Origin: Acinetobacter sp. ANC 4173
GTDB taxonomy: Bacteria > Pseudomonadota > Gammaproteobacteria > Pseudomonadales > Moraxellaceae
Length of the DNA: 64,000 bases
Assembly: GCF_004331255.1 (NCBI RefSeq)
Contig: NZ_SJOF01000008.1
Coordinates: 1-64,000 of the forward strand
Reading direction: 5' to 3'
Position numbers and translations under genes: made by a program
Part shown: positions 25,999 through 38,494 of the stretch, in pieces
How the letters are laid out: the number at the start of each line of letters is the position of its first letter
How positions within the stretch are numbered: the stretch's first letter is position 1
Notes under the pieces: generated by a model
Databases searched by the model: none
Seen by the model: only the letters and a program-made list of their open reading frames with translations
What the model was told of the DNA's origin: nothing

Positions 25999-26676
25999 TT
26001 AGCTAATTCGACCAAGACGCGCAGCGTTTTTCATTTCTGAAATAGTATCTTGATAACTAGGCGTGTTGAAGATCGCCGTTCCAGCTACGAATGTATCTGC
26101 GCCCCATTTAGCAATTTCAGCGATATTGCTCGCATTCACGCCACCATCCACTTCAAGACGAATATTTCTACCACTTGAATCGATTAACTTTCGCGCCTCA
26201 GCAATTTTAGGAAGTACTGCTGGTATAAACTTTTGCCCGCCGAATCCTGGATTTACCGACATAATGAGCATTAAATCGATGTTATCCATCAGATATTTAC
26301 ATGAATCTAGTGAAGTCGCTGGGTTGAACACCAAACCCGCTTTGCATCCTAGGTCTTTAATGAGCTGAATTGACCGATCTAAATGAATAGTGGCATCAGG
26401 GTGAATAGAGATATAGTTTGCACCCGCTTTTGCAAAATCAACGATCAAGGAATCCACGGGTGAAGCCATCAGATGCACATCTATCGGTGCTTGAATTCCT
26501 TCAGATCTAAGTGCAGAACAAACTTGGGCCCCCATGGTTAAGTTGGGAACATAGTGATTGTCCATAATATCAAGGTGAATCATATCAGCACCAGAATCTA
26601 ATACCGACTTCACTTCTTCGCCTAAACGGGCGAAATTTGCTGCTAGAATTGAGGGAGCAATCCAAATATCATTCAT
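25999..26676 (-). CDS. rpe: Ribulose-phosphate 3-epimerase
   Basis: A 225-residue TIM-barrel epimerase interconverting ribulose 5-phosphate and xylulose 5-phosphate. Signatures are [16 protein letters not shown], the metal-ligand segment [35 protein letters not shown] and EVDGGVN. Length is normal. It lies 28 bases before hemE in the same operon. Being next to hemE and decayed PLP-enzyme genes, it may be a second copy rather than the housekeeping one. Confidence 0.88.
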   Translation of the reverse strand: MNDIWIAPSILAANFARLGEEVKSVLDSGADMIHLDIMDNHYVPNLTMGAQVCSALRSEGIQAPIDVHLMASPVDSLIVDFAKAGANYISIHPDATIHLDRSIQLIKDLGCKAGLVFNPATSLDSCKYLMDNIDLMLIMSVNPGFGGQKFIPAVLPKIAEARKLIDSSGRNIRLEVDGGVNASNIAEIAKWGADTFVAGTAIFNTPSYQDTISEMKNAARLGRIS

Positions 26677-26704
26677 ATAAAGAGCCTAAATATAAAAATT
26701 ATTA

Positions 26705-27105
26705 TCAATGATCTACAAGAGAGGATTTGATATCCAAAATCATCTCGTGACTTAAGTTTTCTAAATGTAAGTGATGACCACCTTCGTACCAGTTTACTTT
26801 TGCATTGTTTCCTGAATACTGTGATTTCGAATGAAATTTATCACCAACAAATAAACCACTTATTCCAAGCAGAATAGTCAAAGGACAATCAATTTGGTTT
26901 AGAAAGCGACCAGCTTGTTCATCAGTCAACTGAATTGGTTCGGGTGTAGTAAGCCGAGGATCATGTCGCCAGCGATAGCCTGATTCGACGGCTCGAAGAT
27001 CCCGTTCTGCAATCCGTCTGGCACTGTCTAAAAAGATAAATCCCCCAACCACTTTCTGTCGGGTTTTCACTGCAACCTCAACACTTGAAAACTGAGGTTG
27101 ATTCT
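26705..27105 (-). pseudogene. C-terminal fragment of an alpha/beta hydrolase
   Basis: About 133 residues that look like the second half of an alpha/beta hydrolase. A cap-region segment (YRWRHDPRLTTPEPIQLTDEQ) is followed by the late strand CPLTILLGISGLFVGD and the catalytic-His region YEGGHHLHLENLSHE. The N-terminal half with the nucleophile elbow is missing. An ORF reading from 27136 exists, but its first residues belong to the junction with the decarboxylase fragment. The gene lost its 5' part in a deletion. Confidence 0.6.
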
Positions 27106-27593
27106 TTTCTGAAAAACCGTTGAGTTGGTCGACCACCCATTTTCCATGGAGAACCAGATGCTGAAAAATTTGGATTAATACGTATTGCGACTGGTGCTAT
27201 AACCCCCATTTTCACGGCTAATTCTGATAATTTTTCCAGTTCTTCTTCAGATTCAACCACAATGGCAAAAATATTTAATTCTAAAGCGCGTCTGTGTTCT
27301 TCTTCTTTTTTCATTGGCCCCAAGAAAATTATATTTTGAGGATTCACACCTGCTTTTATTGCAATTTCTAATTCAGTTAAAGAACATACTTCTGTATTGC
27401 CGCCGTAAGATTTAATTAATTTGACAACCGATAAGTTAGGATTAACTTTGAGTGCATAAAAAATATCAACACATTCTGGCAGAGCATTTCTTAATTCTTG
27501 GAAGCTTTTTCTTAATTGGCTTTCATCATAAATATAAGTTGGCGTTCCAAAATTTTGTTTTACTTTCAATAAAATATCTATAGATAGATTCAT
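27106..27593 (-). pseudogene. N-terminal fragment of a fold-III PLP decarboxylase (LysA-like)
   Basis: About 160 residues of the alanine-racemase-like barrel of diaminopimelate/ornithine-type decarboxylases. FGTPTYIYDESQLRKSF, the PLP-lysine segment FYALKVNPNLSVVK and FLGPMKK are visible. Homology ends at GSPWKMGGRPTQ, after which the frame enters hydrolase sequence. The C-terminal beta domain and half the barrel are gone. It is the first gene of the rpe-hemE-marR operon and would have worked with it. The original substrate is unknown. Confidence 0.65.
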
Positions 27594-27657
27594 TTTTAAA
27601 AAATTCCAATAAAATAATTTGTACTTCTATAATTCGGGCGGTATTCTACAAAAATAT

Positions 27658-27675
27658 TACTTTGCGCGCAAAGTA
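27658..27675. promoter_or_regulatory. 18-base perfect dyad, probable MarR operator
   Basis: TACTTTGCG followed at once by its complement CGCAAAGTA lies 65 bases upstream of the first gene of the decarboxylase-hydrolase-rpe-hemE-marR cluster. Size and symmetry fit MarR/OhrR operators, and the cluster ends in a MarR gene. Confidence 0.5.
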
Positions 27676-27689
27676 TTCTTTTGGATAAT

Positions 27690-28007
27690 TGCAACTCAAA
27701 TGGTTTTATGTCAAATAGGATATTTAAAAAATACTGTCACTAGCTTTAAACAATTGTTTAAAACCTCCTGCGTTTGGGCAGTTATCAGTTTACTTCCATG
27801 CTTAATAACATACTTCTTTATTGGAAAACTCCGTCTTGACGATAGATTAGTTCACTTAAGCTAACTAGCTCAGCGTTATTCCGCATGCGTTTCTTCAATA
27901 TATGACTTTAACCGAACACGAATGATCCTATCTTGATCAGATAACTTAGACATTGAGATATTTGAGGATTGTGAGCGTAAGTATGTGATTAAATATGTGG
28001 CAGTGCA
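27690..28007. other. Decayed intergenic region
   Basis: A plus-strand frame ending at 27864 has two hydrophobic segments and looks like the tail of a small membrane protein, but its start lies inside the operator region. On the minus strand a 24-residue frame reads MSKLSDQDRIIRVRLKSYI near 27876-27953. Neither is recognisable. Both may be leftovers of genes broken in this region. Confidence 0.3.
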
Positions 28008-28923
28008 TTGAGCAAACTCAAATATTTATTTTTTACCGCTCAGTTTTTTGCTATGTGTCTGAACGGAGTTTTAAAAGCCATGACTCAAGCGGGCGATTAT
28101 ATTCTTCTACAAGAAACTATTTTCTATGGTGCATGGCAAGCCGCTGAAAATTTGAGTTTAAAAGTTATGACCATTCCAGAGCATTCTGAACATGGCTTAG
28201 ATTTGGCAGTCTTTAAAAAAGCAATCACAACCTACTCGATTAAAGTCTGTTTGCTTATGCTGAATAGCCATAATCCAATTGGGTTTACGGTAAATGAAGA
28301 CATAAAATTTGAACTTGCAAAACTCTTACATGAGCATGAAATTTATTTAATTGAAGATGATGTTTACGAGGAGCTTTATTCCGATCAAAAAAAGCCACTT
28401 TCAATGAAATATTATGATCAGCAAAATTTGGTACTACACTGCTCTTCTTTTTCCAAAACGCTGGGTGCAGGCTTTCGTGTCGGTTGGGTCTATGCAGGAA
28501 AATTTTCTGAACATATACAGCATGTACAATTAATGAGCACCATCTCAGTAAACTCTTTTATTCAAAATGCACTGGCGGATGATCTGACGCATCGCCATGA
28601 CGAAAAACATTTAAAGCTTAAGAAATACACTGAATCGATTAAAAAACCAATATTATCAATATCCAATAAAAGCTTTGCCCGAAGACTGTCAGGTCGGTTA
28701 TTAGCCATCTGGCTATTTTCTATGGATTACCCCTACCAGAACATATTGATAGCAGTCGCATTGATGAAAAACTCATTTTGAATGATATTGGTGTGGCACC
28801 AAATATTTTTTTATCGAACAAATAAAAAGCAAAACCAGATTCGTATCAACTGTTCTTTCGAAATGAACGATGAAATGATTAAAAATTTAGCTCTTTTGAT
28901 CGCCCAGATTTCAGAGCGATAGC
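28008..28923 (+). pseudogene. Degraded MocR/PLP aminotransferase gene
   Basis: Homology to the aminotransferase domain of MocR-type or related PLP enzymes begins near AMTQAGDYILLQETIFYGAW. It continues through SHNPIGF, LIEDDVYEELY and the PLP-lysine motif SSFSKTLGAGFRVGWVYAG. The N-terminal GntR-like part is missing. The frame breaks near 28640 and stop codons occur in the next frames. A C-terminal piece, QIRINCSFEMNDEMIKNLALL, is still readable to the stop at about 28921. This is a pseudogene. Confidence 0.75.
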
Positions 28924-29036
28924 TAATTTTTCTCAGCAAATATATAAAGATTTACTCGATTAGTTTCGAGCAATATAGATATGGAAAGTGTTTATCTATT
29001 TATAAGTGAGCCTTACCTTACTAGTAAAAGGAGAGC

Positions 29037-29150
29037 TTAGTTTAAAAAATATTCCCAGATAATGAAGCCGATGAAAAACCCGAGAAATGAATATAAGGTA
29101 ATGATAAAGAATACAAACCATGCTTTATTTTTTTTAAGTAAAAAATTCAT
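29037..29150 (-). CDS. Possible 37-residue membrane miniprotein
   Basis: A short frame starts at ATG 29148-29150 with AGGT eight bases upstream. A basic N-terminus (KKNKAW) is followed by a single hydrophobic segment (FVFFIITLYSFLGFFIGFII). The sequence has the composition of single-span small membrane proteins. There is no recognised family and no neighbour within 150 bases on the same strand. Confidence 0.35.
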   Translation of the reverse strand: MNFLLKKNKAWFVFFIITLYSFLGFFIGFIIWEYFLN

Positions 29151-29318
29151 TGTGAATACCTAGAACTGCGCCAACTTTGTTGTTATTTTACTGTCCATAA
29201 AATTTAACAATAGGTACAGTTCACGTCGAAATCAATATAACAGATAGGATATGTATATCATTCAAAACGTTGGTTTTTGGCTTATTTTTATATCTGGAAA
29301 AATAATCGATAGAATGCT

Positions 29319-29543
29319 TTATATTTCTCGAATAGAAATATCCGTGATTTGATCAGAATTCTGATAATGGGATTGCAAAAGTAGCACTAAGGATTTTGCT
29401 CTTTTTTCCGTATAGTGACAGTCACCATCACTTAAGCTAGCCAACCATTCTGGAAGTGAACCCAGTATAGTTTGCTTATCCTGGCGAGTGCCATAATACA
29501 CTTCTACGCCCGATTGCTTAGCAACAATGATAAAATTCGACAT
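29319..29543 (-). CDS. Hypothetical 74-residue protein
   Basis: A soluble-looking 74-residue protein (SGVEVYYGTRQDKQTILGS...SLPEWLASLSDGDCHYTEKRAKSLVLLL). AAGGAATAT precedes the start. I do not recognise it. It stands alone between the dead aminotransferase gene and the symporter. Codon pattern is plausible for a real gene. Confidence 0.45.
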   Translation of the reverse strand: MSNFIIVAKQSGVEVYYGTRQDKQTILGSLPEWLASLSDGDCHYTEKRAKSLVLLLQSHYQNSDQITDISIREI

Positions 29544-30000
29544 AAGGAATATCCTAAGTCACGGAATAAATTTAGAGACGTTGTATTGAATAACATCCTC
29601 TGTTTTTTGTCTTCATCACCTGTCGTTATTCATCGTTAATTTTTAAACACAGCTCTCTATTTTTAATCATTCTGTGATTAAGTTTACTTTATTAATTTAA
29701 CAATTTTACAGCCATAAAAGAAGCTGATATTGAATGTGAAACCCGCTTAAGCTCGTTGCTAGCACAGCGTACTTTTGAATAGACGACTATTTTTAAGTTT
29801 CAATACTGCAAAAAAGCTTGGTAATTATAGGAATGAGAACACATGTGTAATTAATCGACTTTCGGCAATGTAGCGTTAAACAGAAAAAAATTATGTAACA
29901 TAAGATTTACTTTATAAATTCCAAATTGATTGATGAAAATTGAAGAAAGTGAGCATCAATTACATAAAAGAATTAGAGACCAAACATAAGGAGCAGTGTT
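29544..30000. other. Intergenic region, AT-rich, no gene
   Basis: I see no feature that I can support beyond general AT richness. Confidence 0.4.
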
Positions 30001-30054
30001 ATGCACTTTGTGTGGTCATTCAACAGAGGGTTCTATAAGCGTAAAAGCCAATAA
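30001..30054 (+). CDS. Possible 17-residue leader or miniprotein
   Basis: ATG 30001 has a good AAGGAG ten bases upstream. The frame is MHFVWSFNRGFYKRKSQ and then a stop. This is too short to support alone, and only the ribosome site makes it worth listing. Confidence 0.2.
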   Translation: MHFVWSFNRGFYKRKSQ

Positions 30055-30153
30055 ACATGGGTCTAACTTAAAACTGAATTCTCAAGGAAAAATGGTTTGA
30101 GTCTTTAAGTCTATGTTAAAATTAGAGTAAATCTATGACAAATAGGTCAAGCT

Positions 30154-30231
30154 ATGGAAACAATTATTATTACATTCATCCTAGCGATCATTCTGGTGCT
30201 GCTTATCTTTTTCTATAATAAGAAAAAGTAA
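30154..30231 (+). CDS. Possible 25-residue membrane miniprotein
   Basis: The frame METIIITFILAIILVLLIFF is followed by YNKKK. It is one hydrophobic span with a basic cytoplasmic end, preceded by AGGTC about six bases upstream. A strong bidirectional terminator (30287-30314) follows 55 bases later. This pattern is common for real single-span miniproteins. No family recognised. Confidence 0.4.
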   Translation: METIIITFILAIILVLLIFFYNKKK

Positions 30232-30286
30232 AAACGTTTAGCATTCACCTTTGAATCTTATTAGAAATTATTGTCTTATGATCATA

Positions 30287-30314
30287 AAAAAACATCGCCT
30301 AGGCGATGTTTTTT
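30287..30314. terminator. Bidirectional intrinsic terminator
   Basis: CATCGCCT with its perfect complement AGGCGATG is flanked by AAAAAA on the left and TTTTTT on the right. It serves the symporter gene on the minus strand and anything read from 30154 on the plus strand. Confidence 0.85.
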
Positions 30315-30338
30315 CAACAATACAATGATTTTGATTGC

Positions 30339-31628
30339 TTAGGATGCCTTTTGATCATTTGGAATGAGTGGTTGCGCCAAAACGCTTTCGTGCTCTTCAA
30401 CTTTATTGCCTTCAGTTCTAGCAATTACAGCAGTTGCAACACTGTTACCAATAATGTTGGTTGCGGTACGCCCCATATCTAGGAAATGGTCGACTGCAAG
30501 AATAAGCAAAATGCCTGCTTCTGGTAGTTTAAACATCGACAATGTTGCCGCAATTACCACCAATGATGCACGAGATACACCTGCAATCCCTTTACTGGTA
30601 ATCATCAAGGTTAAAAGCATTAAGATTTGCTGAGATAGGCTTAATTCAATGTTATAGGCTTGCGCAATGAATAACACCGCAAAAGACATATAAATCATTG
30701 AGCCATCTAAATTAAATGAATAACCTAATGGTAGTACAAAACTGGTAATACGCTTAGGTACACCAAATTTTTCTAAAGCAACCATAAGCTTTGGATAAGC
30801 TGATTCACTACTTGCAGTGGCAAAACCTAAAACGGCTGGTTCACGTACTGTTTTAAGTAAACGGAAAACATCTTTTTTAAGGAAAATATAGCCGACACTA
30901 ATAATGATGACCCAAAGAATCAATAGACTTGCATAGAACTCGCCAATAAAAACACTATAGTCGAGAATAATCTGTGGACCTTTTAAGGTAATCGCCGATG
31001 CAATTGCTGCAAACACAGCGATTGGTGAAAATGTCATGACATAGTCTGTAATACGGAACATGACACGGCACAATTCATCAATAATTTTTGCAATGACCGT
31101 ACCTTCATCTTGCTGATGATGGACGTATGCTAATGCAGAACCAAAGAAAATGGAGAATACCAGAATCTGTAGAATTTCATTATTCGCCATGGCTTCAGCG
31201 AAGCTTTTTGGGAAAATATGCGTAATGAAGCCTTGTAAGCTTAGATTCGTTGCTGTTACACCTACATCAACTGGTGCAGTTGGTATTGGGAGATTCATAC
31301 CAGCGCCAGGTTGAAATAAATTGGCTAAACCCATACCCAAAAGTAGAGAAATAAGTGAAGCGCCAATGAACCAACTCATTGCTTTAAGTGTAATTGAACC
31401 TAAAGATGATGATTTACCCATTGAGATGAGACCAGAGACGATCGTCGCAAATACCAATGGTGCAATAATCATTTTAATTAATCTTAAGAATACATCTGTA
31501 AGAATCTTAAAATATGAAGCGATGTTTTCAGCCTGAGTAACGCTCAAATTACTATGAAAAAGCCAACCAATTAATATTCCAGATACCATGGCAACTAGAA
31601 TAAATTTTAATAGTTTCTTCTGATTCAT
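30339..31628 (-). CDS. gltP: Dicarboxylate/amino-acid:cation symporter (DAACS family)
   Basis: A 429-residue inner-membrane carrier of the glutamate/aspartate/C4-dicarboxylate type. The serine-rich hairpin motif ATASSESAYPKLM, VLPLGYSFNLDGSMIY and the late ATNIIGNSVATAVI motif are family signatures. Eight transmembrane segments and two hairpins fit the length. It is divergent from periplasmic glutaminase-asparaginase, which releases Glu and Asp, so uptake of those amino acids is the likely role. A leader terminator at 31664-31689 may control it. Substrate preference is inferred; symbol assigned by family. Confidence 0.85.
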   Translation of the reverse strand: MNQKKLLKFILVAMVSGILIGWLFHSNLSVTQAENIASYFKILTDVFLRLIKMIIAPLVFATIVSGLISMGKSSSLGSITLKAMSWFIGASLISLLLGMGLANLFQPGAGMNLPIPTAPVDVGVTATNLSLQGFITHIFPKSFAEAMANNEILQILVFSIFFGSALAYVHHQQDEGTVIAKIIDELCRVMFRITDYVMTFSPIAVFAAIASAITLKGPQIILDYSVFIGEFYASLLILWVIIISVGYIFLKKDVFRLLKTVREPAVLGFATASSESAYPKLMVALEKFGVPKRITSFVLPLGYSFNLDGSMIYMSFAVLFIAQAYNIELSLSQQILMLLTLMITSKGIAGVSRASLVVIAATLSMFKLPEAGILLILAVDHFLDMGRTATNIIGNSVATAVIARTEGNKVEEHESVLAQPLIPNDQKAS

Positions 31629-31663
31629 ATAAAATTTCCTTTTAATACCCTAAAATCGATAAA

Positions 31664-31689
31664 AACATCCTATTGTTTTATAGGATGTT
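31664..31689 (-). terminator. Terminator-like hairpin in the leader of the symporter gene
   Basis: AACATCCTAT (31664-31673) pairs perfectly with ATAGGATGTT (31680-31689). On the minus strand the stem is followed by TTTTTA. It lies 35 bases upstream of the gltP start and downstream of any promoter in the 31690-31860 region, so it could attenuate the gene. Confidence 0.55.
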
Positions 31690-31875
31690 ATGATTTTCTT
31701 CCTACTATGCCAAATATCCATTTGACTTAGGGGTGTTTGGCAAAATCTAAACAATATCAATTCAAATTAACAATGCAAAAAAGTATTTTTCTATGCAAAA
31801 AATGCATAGAGATTATTAAGTATTTATACAAAATGCCAATGACTGTTTGAATTAAACGAACTTAAATACTGGTAA

Positions 31876-33000
<1,125 letters not shown>

Positions 33001-33032
33001 GCGTTAAATTAACCTTATTGATCTAAAACATT

Positions 33033-33079
33033 AAAGGCAGATTCAGCAAAAATTAGATGAATCTGCCTTTTATTTTTTT
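33033..33079 (+). terminator. Terminator of ansB
   Basis: AAAGGCAGATTCA (33033-33045) pairs perfectly with TGAATCTGCCTTT (33058-33070) and is followed by TATTTTTTT. Confidence 0.88.
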
Positions 33080-33299
33080 AATTTTTATACTTTCAATCAC
33101 TCGGCTCTTTTTCTAAGAAACCTTTTTTGTGATGTTTTTTGTTGTTTTCTAGATCTTTTTTGGTATCTAAAAAACATATTTTTTTAAAGTTTGTAATATT
33201 TTGCCAGTCACTACTTGGCAAAAATAATTTGAATCTTCCTCATCCTGCCCTATTAAGACTGAAAATTTCACTCTCACTTCGATTTTGGTCTTATTGAAA

Positions 33300-33770
33300 T
33301 CACTGACAATCAGAAGAATTGACTCTATTCACCGCATTAATTCGCCCATTGTATGAAATTGTTGCGATACAACTGTAATTACTGGCATTCCACCAATAAT
33401 TGGTCTTCGAGCTATAATCTGCCGAGCGACTGGTCAATAGATAGTTGTATCGGCGAAAGACAGAGTTTGCTGCATTTGCTTTTGTTTCTTCCAAGTTTTT
33501 TATTTCGGGGGGCATTTGCATGCTTTCATTTTTTTTATTACTGGCACGTTCATACTGAGCTAAGGCAGAAAAGGATGCGATGGATAAAGCTGCATTAGAA
33601 AATGTTGTGGTGTCTGTTGCATACTGATCTGATGGATTTGATTCACTTTCTCCAGAGCTAGCTGTAATACTTGCCAAATCAGAATGTTCAGATAAGGTTT
33701 CTGCTTGAGCTATAGAAAAAAATGGGCCAATGAAACATAAAACATAAATTATTCTCTGGGTATTGTTCAT
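33300..33770 (-). CDS. Hypothetical exported protein
   Basis: A 156-residue protein with a signal peptide (IIYVLCFIGPFFSIAQA) and a Ser/Thr/Asn-rich mature part. Two cysteines near the C-terminus (NYSCIA and SSDCQ) could form a disulfide in the periplasm. No domain recognised. It is alone between the asparaginase and the permease, with no shared promoter evident. Confidence 0.55.
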   Translation of the reverse strand: MNNTQRIIYVLCFIGPFFSIAQAETLSEHSDLASITASSGESESNPSDQYATDTTTFSNAALSIASFSALAQYERASNKKNESMQMPPEIKNLEETKANAANSVFRRYNYLLTSRSADYSSKTNYWWNASNYSCIATISYNGRINAVNRVNSSDCQ

Positions 33771-33955
33771 TTTATGACTCCCCGTGATCCTTGAGAAGAT
33801 TATTGTTATAGAAATACTCTAAGCCTTTTTTTTCAAAAAAAGAAGAGCTGAAATTGTTTCAAATAAAACAAATCTTGTTGAATTTTATCCTTATTTTCGG
33901 ACGATTTTATTCTAATCAACACGTTATAAAAAATTATAATTTATTCATTTAAAAT

Positions 33956-33984
33956 AATAGCTAGAGCATCTCGTTCTAGCTATT
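33956..33984 (-). terminator. Terminator of the APC permease gene
   Basis: AATAGCTAGA (33956-33965) pairs with TCTAGCTATT (33975-33984). On the minus strand ATTTT follows. It lies 28 bases after the permease stop. Confidence 0.65.
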
Positions 33985-34011
33985 TATTCAAATCGATTTT
34001 AGAGAAACGTT

Positions 34012-35475
34012 TTAAACGTAATCCACCTCGCTTTGATCTAATAGATTAAGCTTTAATATCTTTTTCTTTTTATAGCGATAACCAATAAACAGACCAATAA
34101 ACCAGATTGGAGAAAGTGCAAGCGCAATTAAAGTATCATGATCGAAAGCTAAAATTACAATTGTGAATACCAAGAACAGCATAGTAAACCACGCCATGAA
34201 GAGTCCACCTGGCATCTTATAATTTGATTTGAGGTGTAATTCAGGGTCTTTTTTACGATATGCAATATAAGAAAGTACAATCAACATAAATGTAAAAATA
34301 CATAGAATTGACGTTAATGCAGAAATAATCGTAAATGCAGTCATGACATTTGGCACAATAAATAGAATTGATGTTCCAAGTGTTACGCACAGCATAGAGA
34401 AAACTAAGCCACGAATCGGAACTTTACGTTTTGATAACTTGCTAAAGCTTTTAGGTGCATCATTTTCTAAAGATAAACCGTATAACATACGACTGGTCGC
34501 AAAAATACCACTGTTTGCAGAAGAAAGAGCTGATGTCGCAACGACAAAGTTAATTAGACCCGCCGCAATTGGTAAGCCAACATGGGTAAACATTTCTACA
34601 TATGGGCTTTTTTCTGGTGAGACTTGTGACCAAGATGTCACGGCAATAATACAAATCAATGAACCCACATAAAACAACAAAATTCGTAATGGAATAGAGT
34701 TGATGGCTTTAGGGAGTGATTTGTGCGGGTCTTTGGTTTCGGCAGCAGTGGTTCCGACCAATTCAATACCGACAAAGGCAAAAATAGCAATCTGGAAGCC
34801 AGCCAAGAAACCAGTTAAGCCGTATGGGAACATGGAGCCACTTTCAAGTAAATGTGAGAAAGATGCTGTGACACCATTTGGAGAAACATAGTGGGTACTA
34901 ATTAAATACAGCCCCGCGACAATAAATAAGATAATCGCAACAATTTTAATTAGGGAGAACCAAAATTCTAATTCACCAAACATTCTGACTGCAACAAAGT
35001 TTAATATCGTCAAAATGGCGAGTGACGCAAAGGCAGGTATCCATACGGGCATATCGGGATACCAGAATTGCATATATCCCCCTATGACAATAACATCTGC
35101 AATCGCGGTAATAATCCAGTTACACCAATAAGACCAACCTAGAAAAAAACCTGCCCATGGGCCTAAATATGCGGTCGCAAAATCGGCGAAGGTTTTAAAA
35201 TTTGTATTTGCAAGCAATAGTTCTCCCATTGCACGCATCACAAAGAAAAAGAAAAAGCCAATAATTAAATATGTCAGAATAATCGAAGTTCCTGAAATAC
35301 TCAGTGTTTTACCAGAACCCATAAATAGTCCAGTACCAATTGCACCACCAATCGCAATCATCTGGATATGACGATTTGTCAATGAGCGTTGCAATTTTTC
35401 TTCATCTTGTTCAGTCATGTGTTGACTGCCAAGAAGGTCTCCTTCTAGAAATTGCTTTCCCTTGTTCTTACTCAT
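34012..35475 (-). CDS. APC-superfamily amino acid permease (AAT family)
   Basis: A 487-residue permease with about 12 membrane segments. The N-terminal LQRSLTNRHIQMIAIGGAIGTGLFMGSGKTL is the AAT-family signature, shared with GABA, aromatic and CycA permeases. The middle has FAFVGIELVGTTAAETKDP. The closest type appears to be the CycA-like D-serine/D-alanine/glycine group, but substrate cannot be fixed from sequence. It lies downstream of the ast genes but is separated by 518 bases and a hairpin, so it is probably a separate unit. Confidence 0.8.
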   Translation of the reverse strand: MSKNKGKQFLEGDLLGSQHMTEQDEEKLQRSLTNRHIQMIAIGGAIGTGLFMGSGKTLSISGTSIILTYLIIGFFFFFVMRAMGELLLANTNFKTFADFATAYLGPWAGFFLGWSYWCNWIITAIADVIVIGGYMQFWYPDMPVWIPAFASLAILTILNFVAVRMFGELEFWFSLIKIVAIILFIVAGLYLISTHYVSPNGVTASFSHLLESGSMFPYGLTGFLAGFQIAIFAFVGIELVGTTAAETKDPHKSLPKAINSIPLRILLFYVGSLICIIAVTSWSQVSPEKSPYVEMFTHVGLPIAAGLINFVVATSALSSANSGIFATSRMLYGLSLENDAPKSFSKLSKRKVPIRGLVFSMLCVTLGTSILFIVPNVMTAFTIISALTSILCIFTFMLIVLSYIAYRKKDPELHLKSNYKMPGGLFMAWFTMLFLVFTIVILAFDHDTLIALALSPIWFIGLFIGYRYKKKKILKLNLLDQSEVDYV

Positions 35476-35923
35476 GTAATGTTTACTCCAATTTATAACA
35501 ACCGTTACAAATCCTTTAATAACGACTTAACCCACATAATGAATAAACTTATTTATTTAAATTCAACATAAGATTAATTTAAATAATTGAGAGTAAAAAT
35601 CCATTTATTTTGCTTTCTTAAGTCTGGCTTGATCGCTTTTAATTAAATGGATGACTTCAATATGATTTTTTAAAACCCAATAATCGTTCCAAAAATTTAA
35701 AATAAATATTTAACCAATAATGAGGTTGATTTAGTTTAGTTCGGCATTTAAACCTAATAAAATTTCTGATGAATCATACAGTACACTTTAGATTTTTTTG
35801 TTTAATTACACTTTGTTTTTGCTTAATTTAAAACCACTTGTTTAGTTTAAAATACACATTTAGTTAAAAAATATGCGAGTAAATAGTTGCAATTATCCAT
35901 TAGTCTAGTGAAATTTATTTTAA
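35476..35923. other. AT-rich intergenic region upstream of the permease
   Basis: About 450 bases with no gene. It must hold the permease promoter, but poly-A/T runs make any -10/-35 choice arbitrary. Confidence 0.5.
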
Positions 35924-35956
35924 GAATTGATGGTTTAAAATAAAAACCATCAATTC
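35924..35956 (-). terminator. Hairpin after astD, probable operon end
   Basis: GAATTGATGGTTT (35924-35936) pairs perfectly with AAACCATCAATTC (35944-35956). It lies 38 bases after the astD stop. The following minus-strand tail is T-rich but broken. It supports astD being the last gene of the unit. Confidence 0.55.
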
Positions 35957-35993
35957 AATTATGGATTTTCTGAGTATTTAAAAACTCTGATAC

Positions 35994-38494
<2,501 letters not shown>

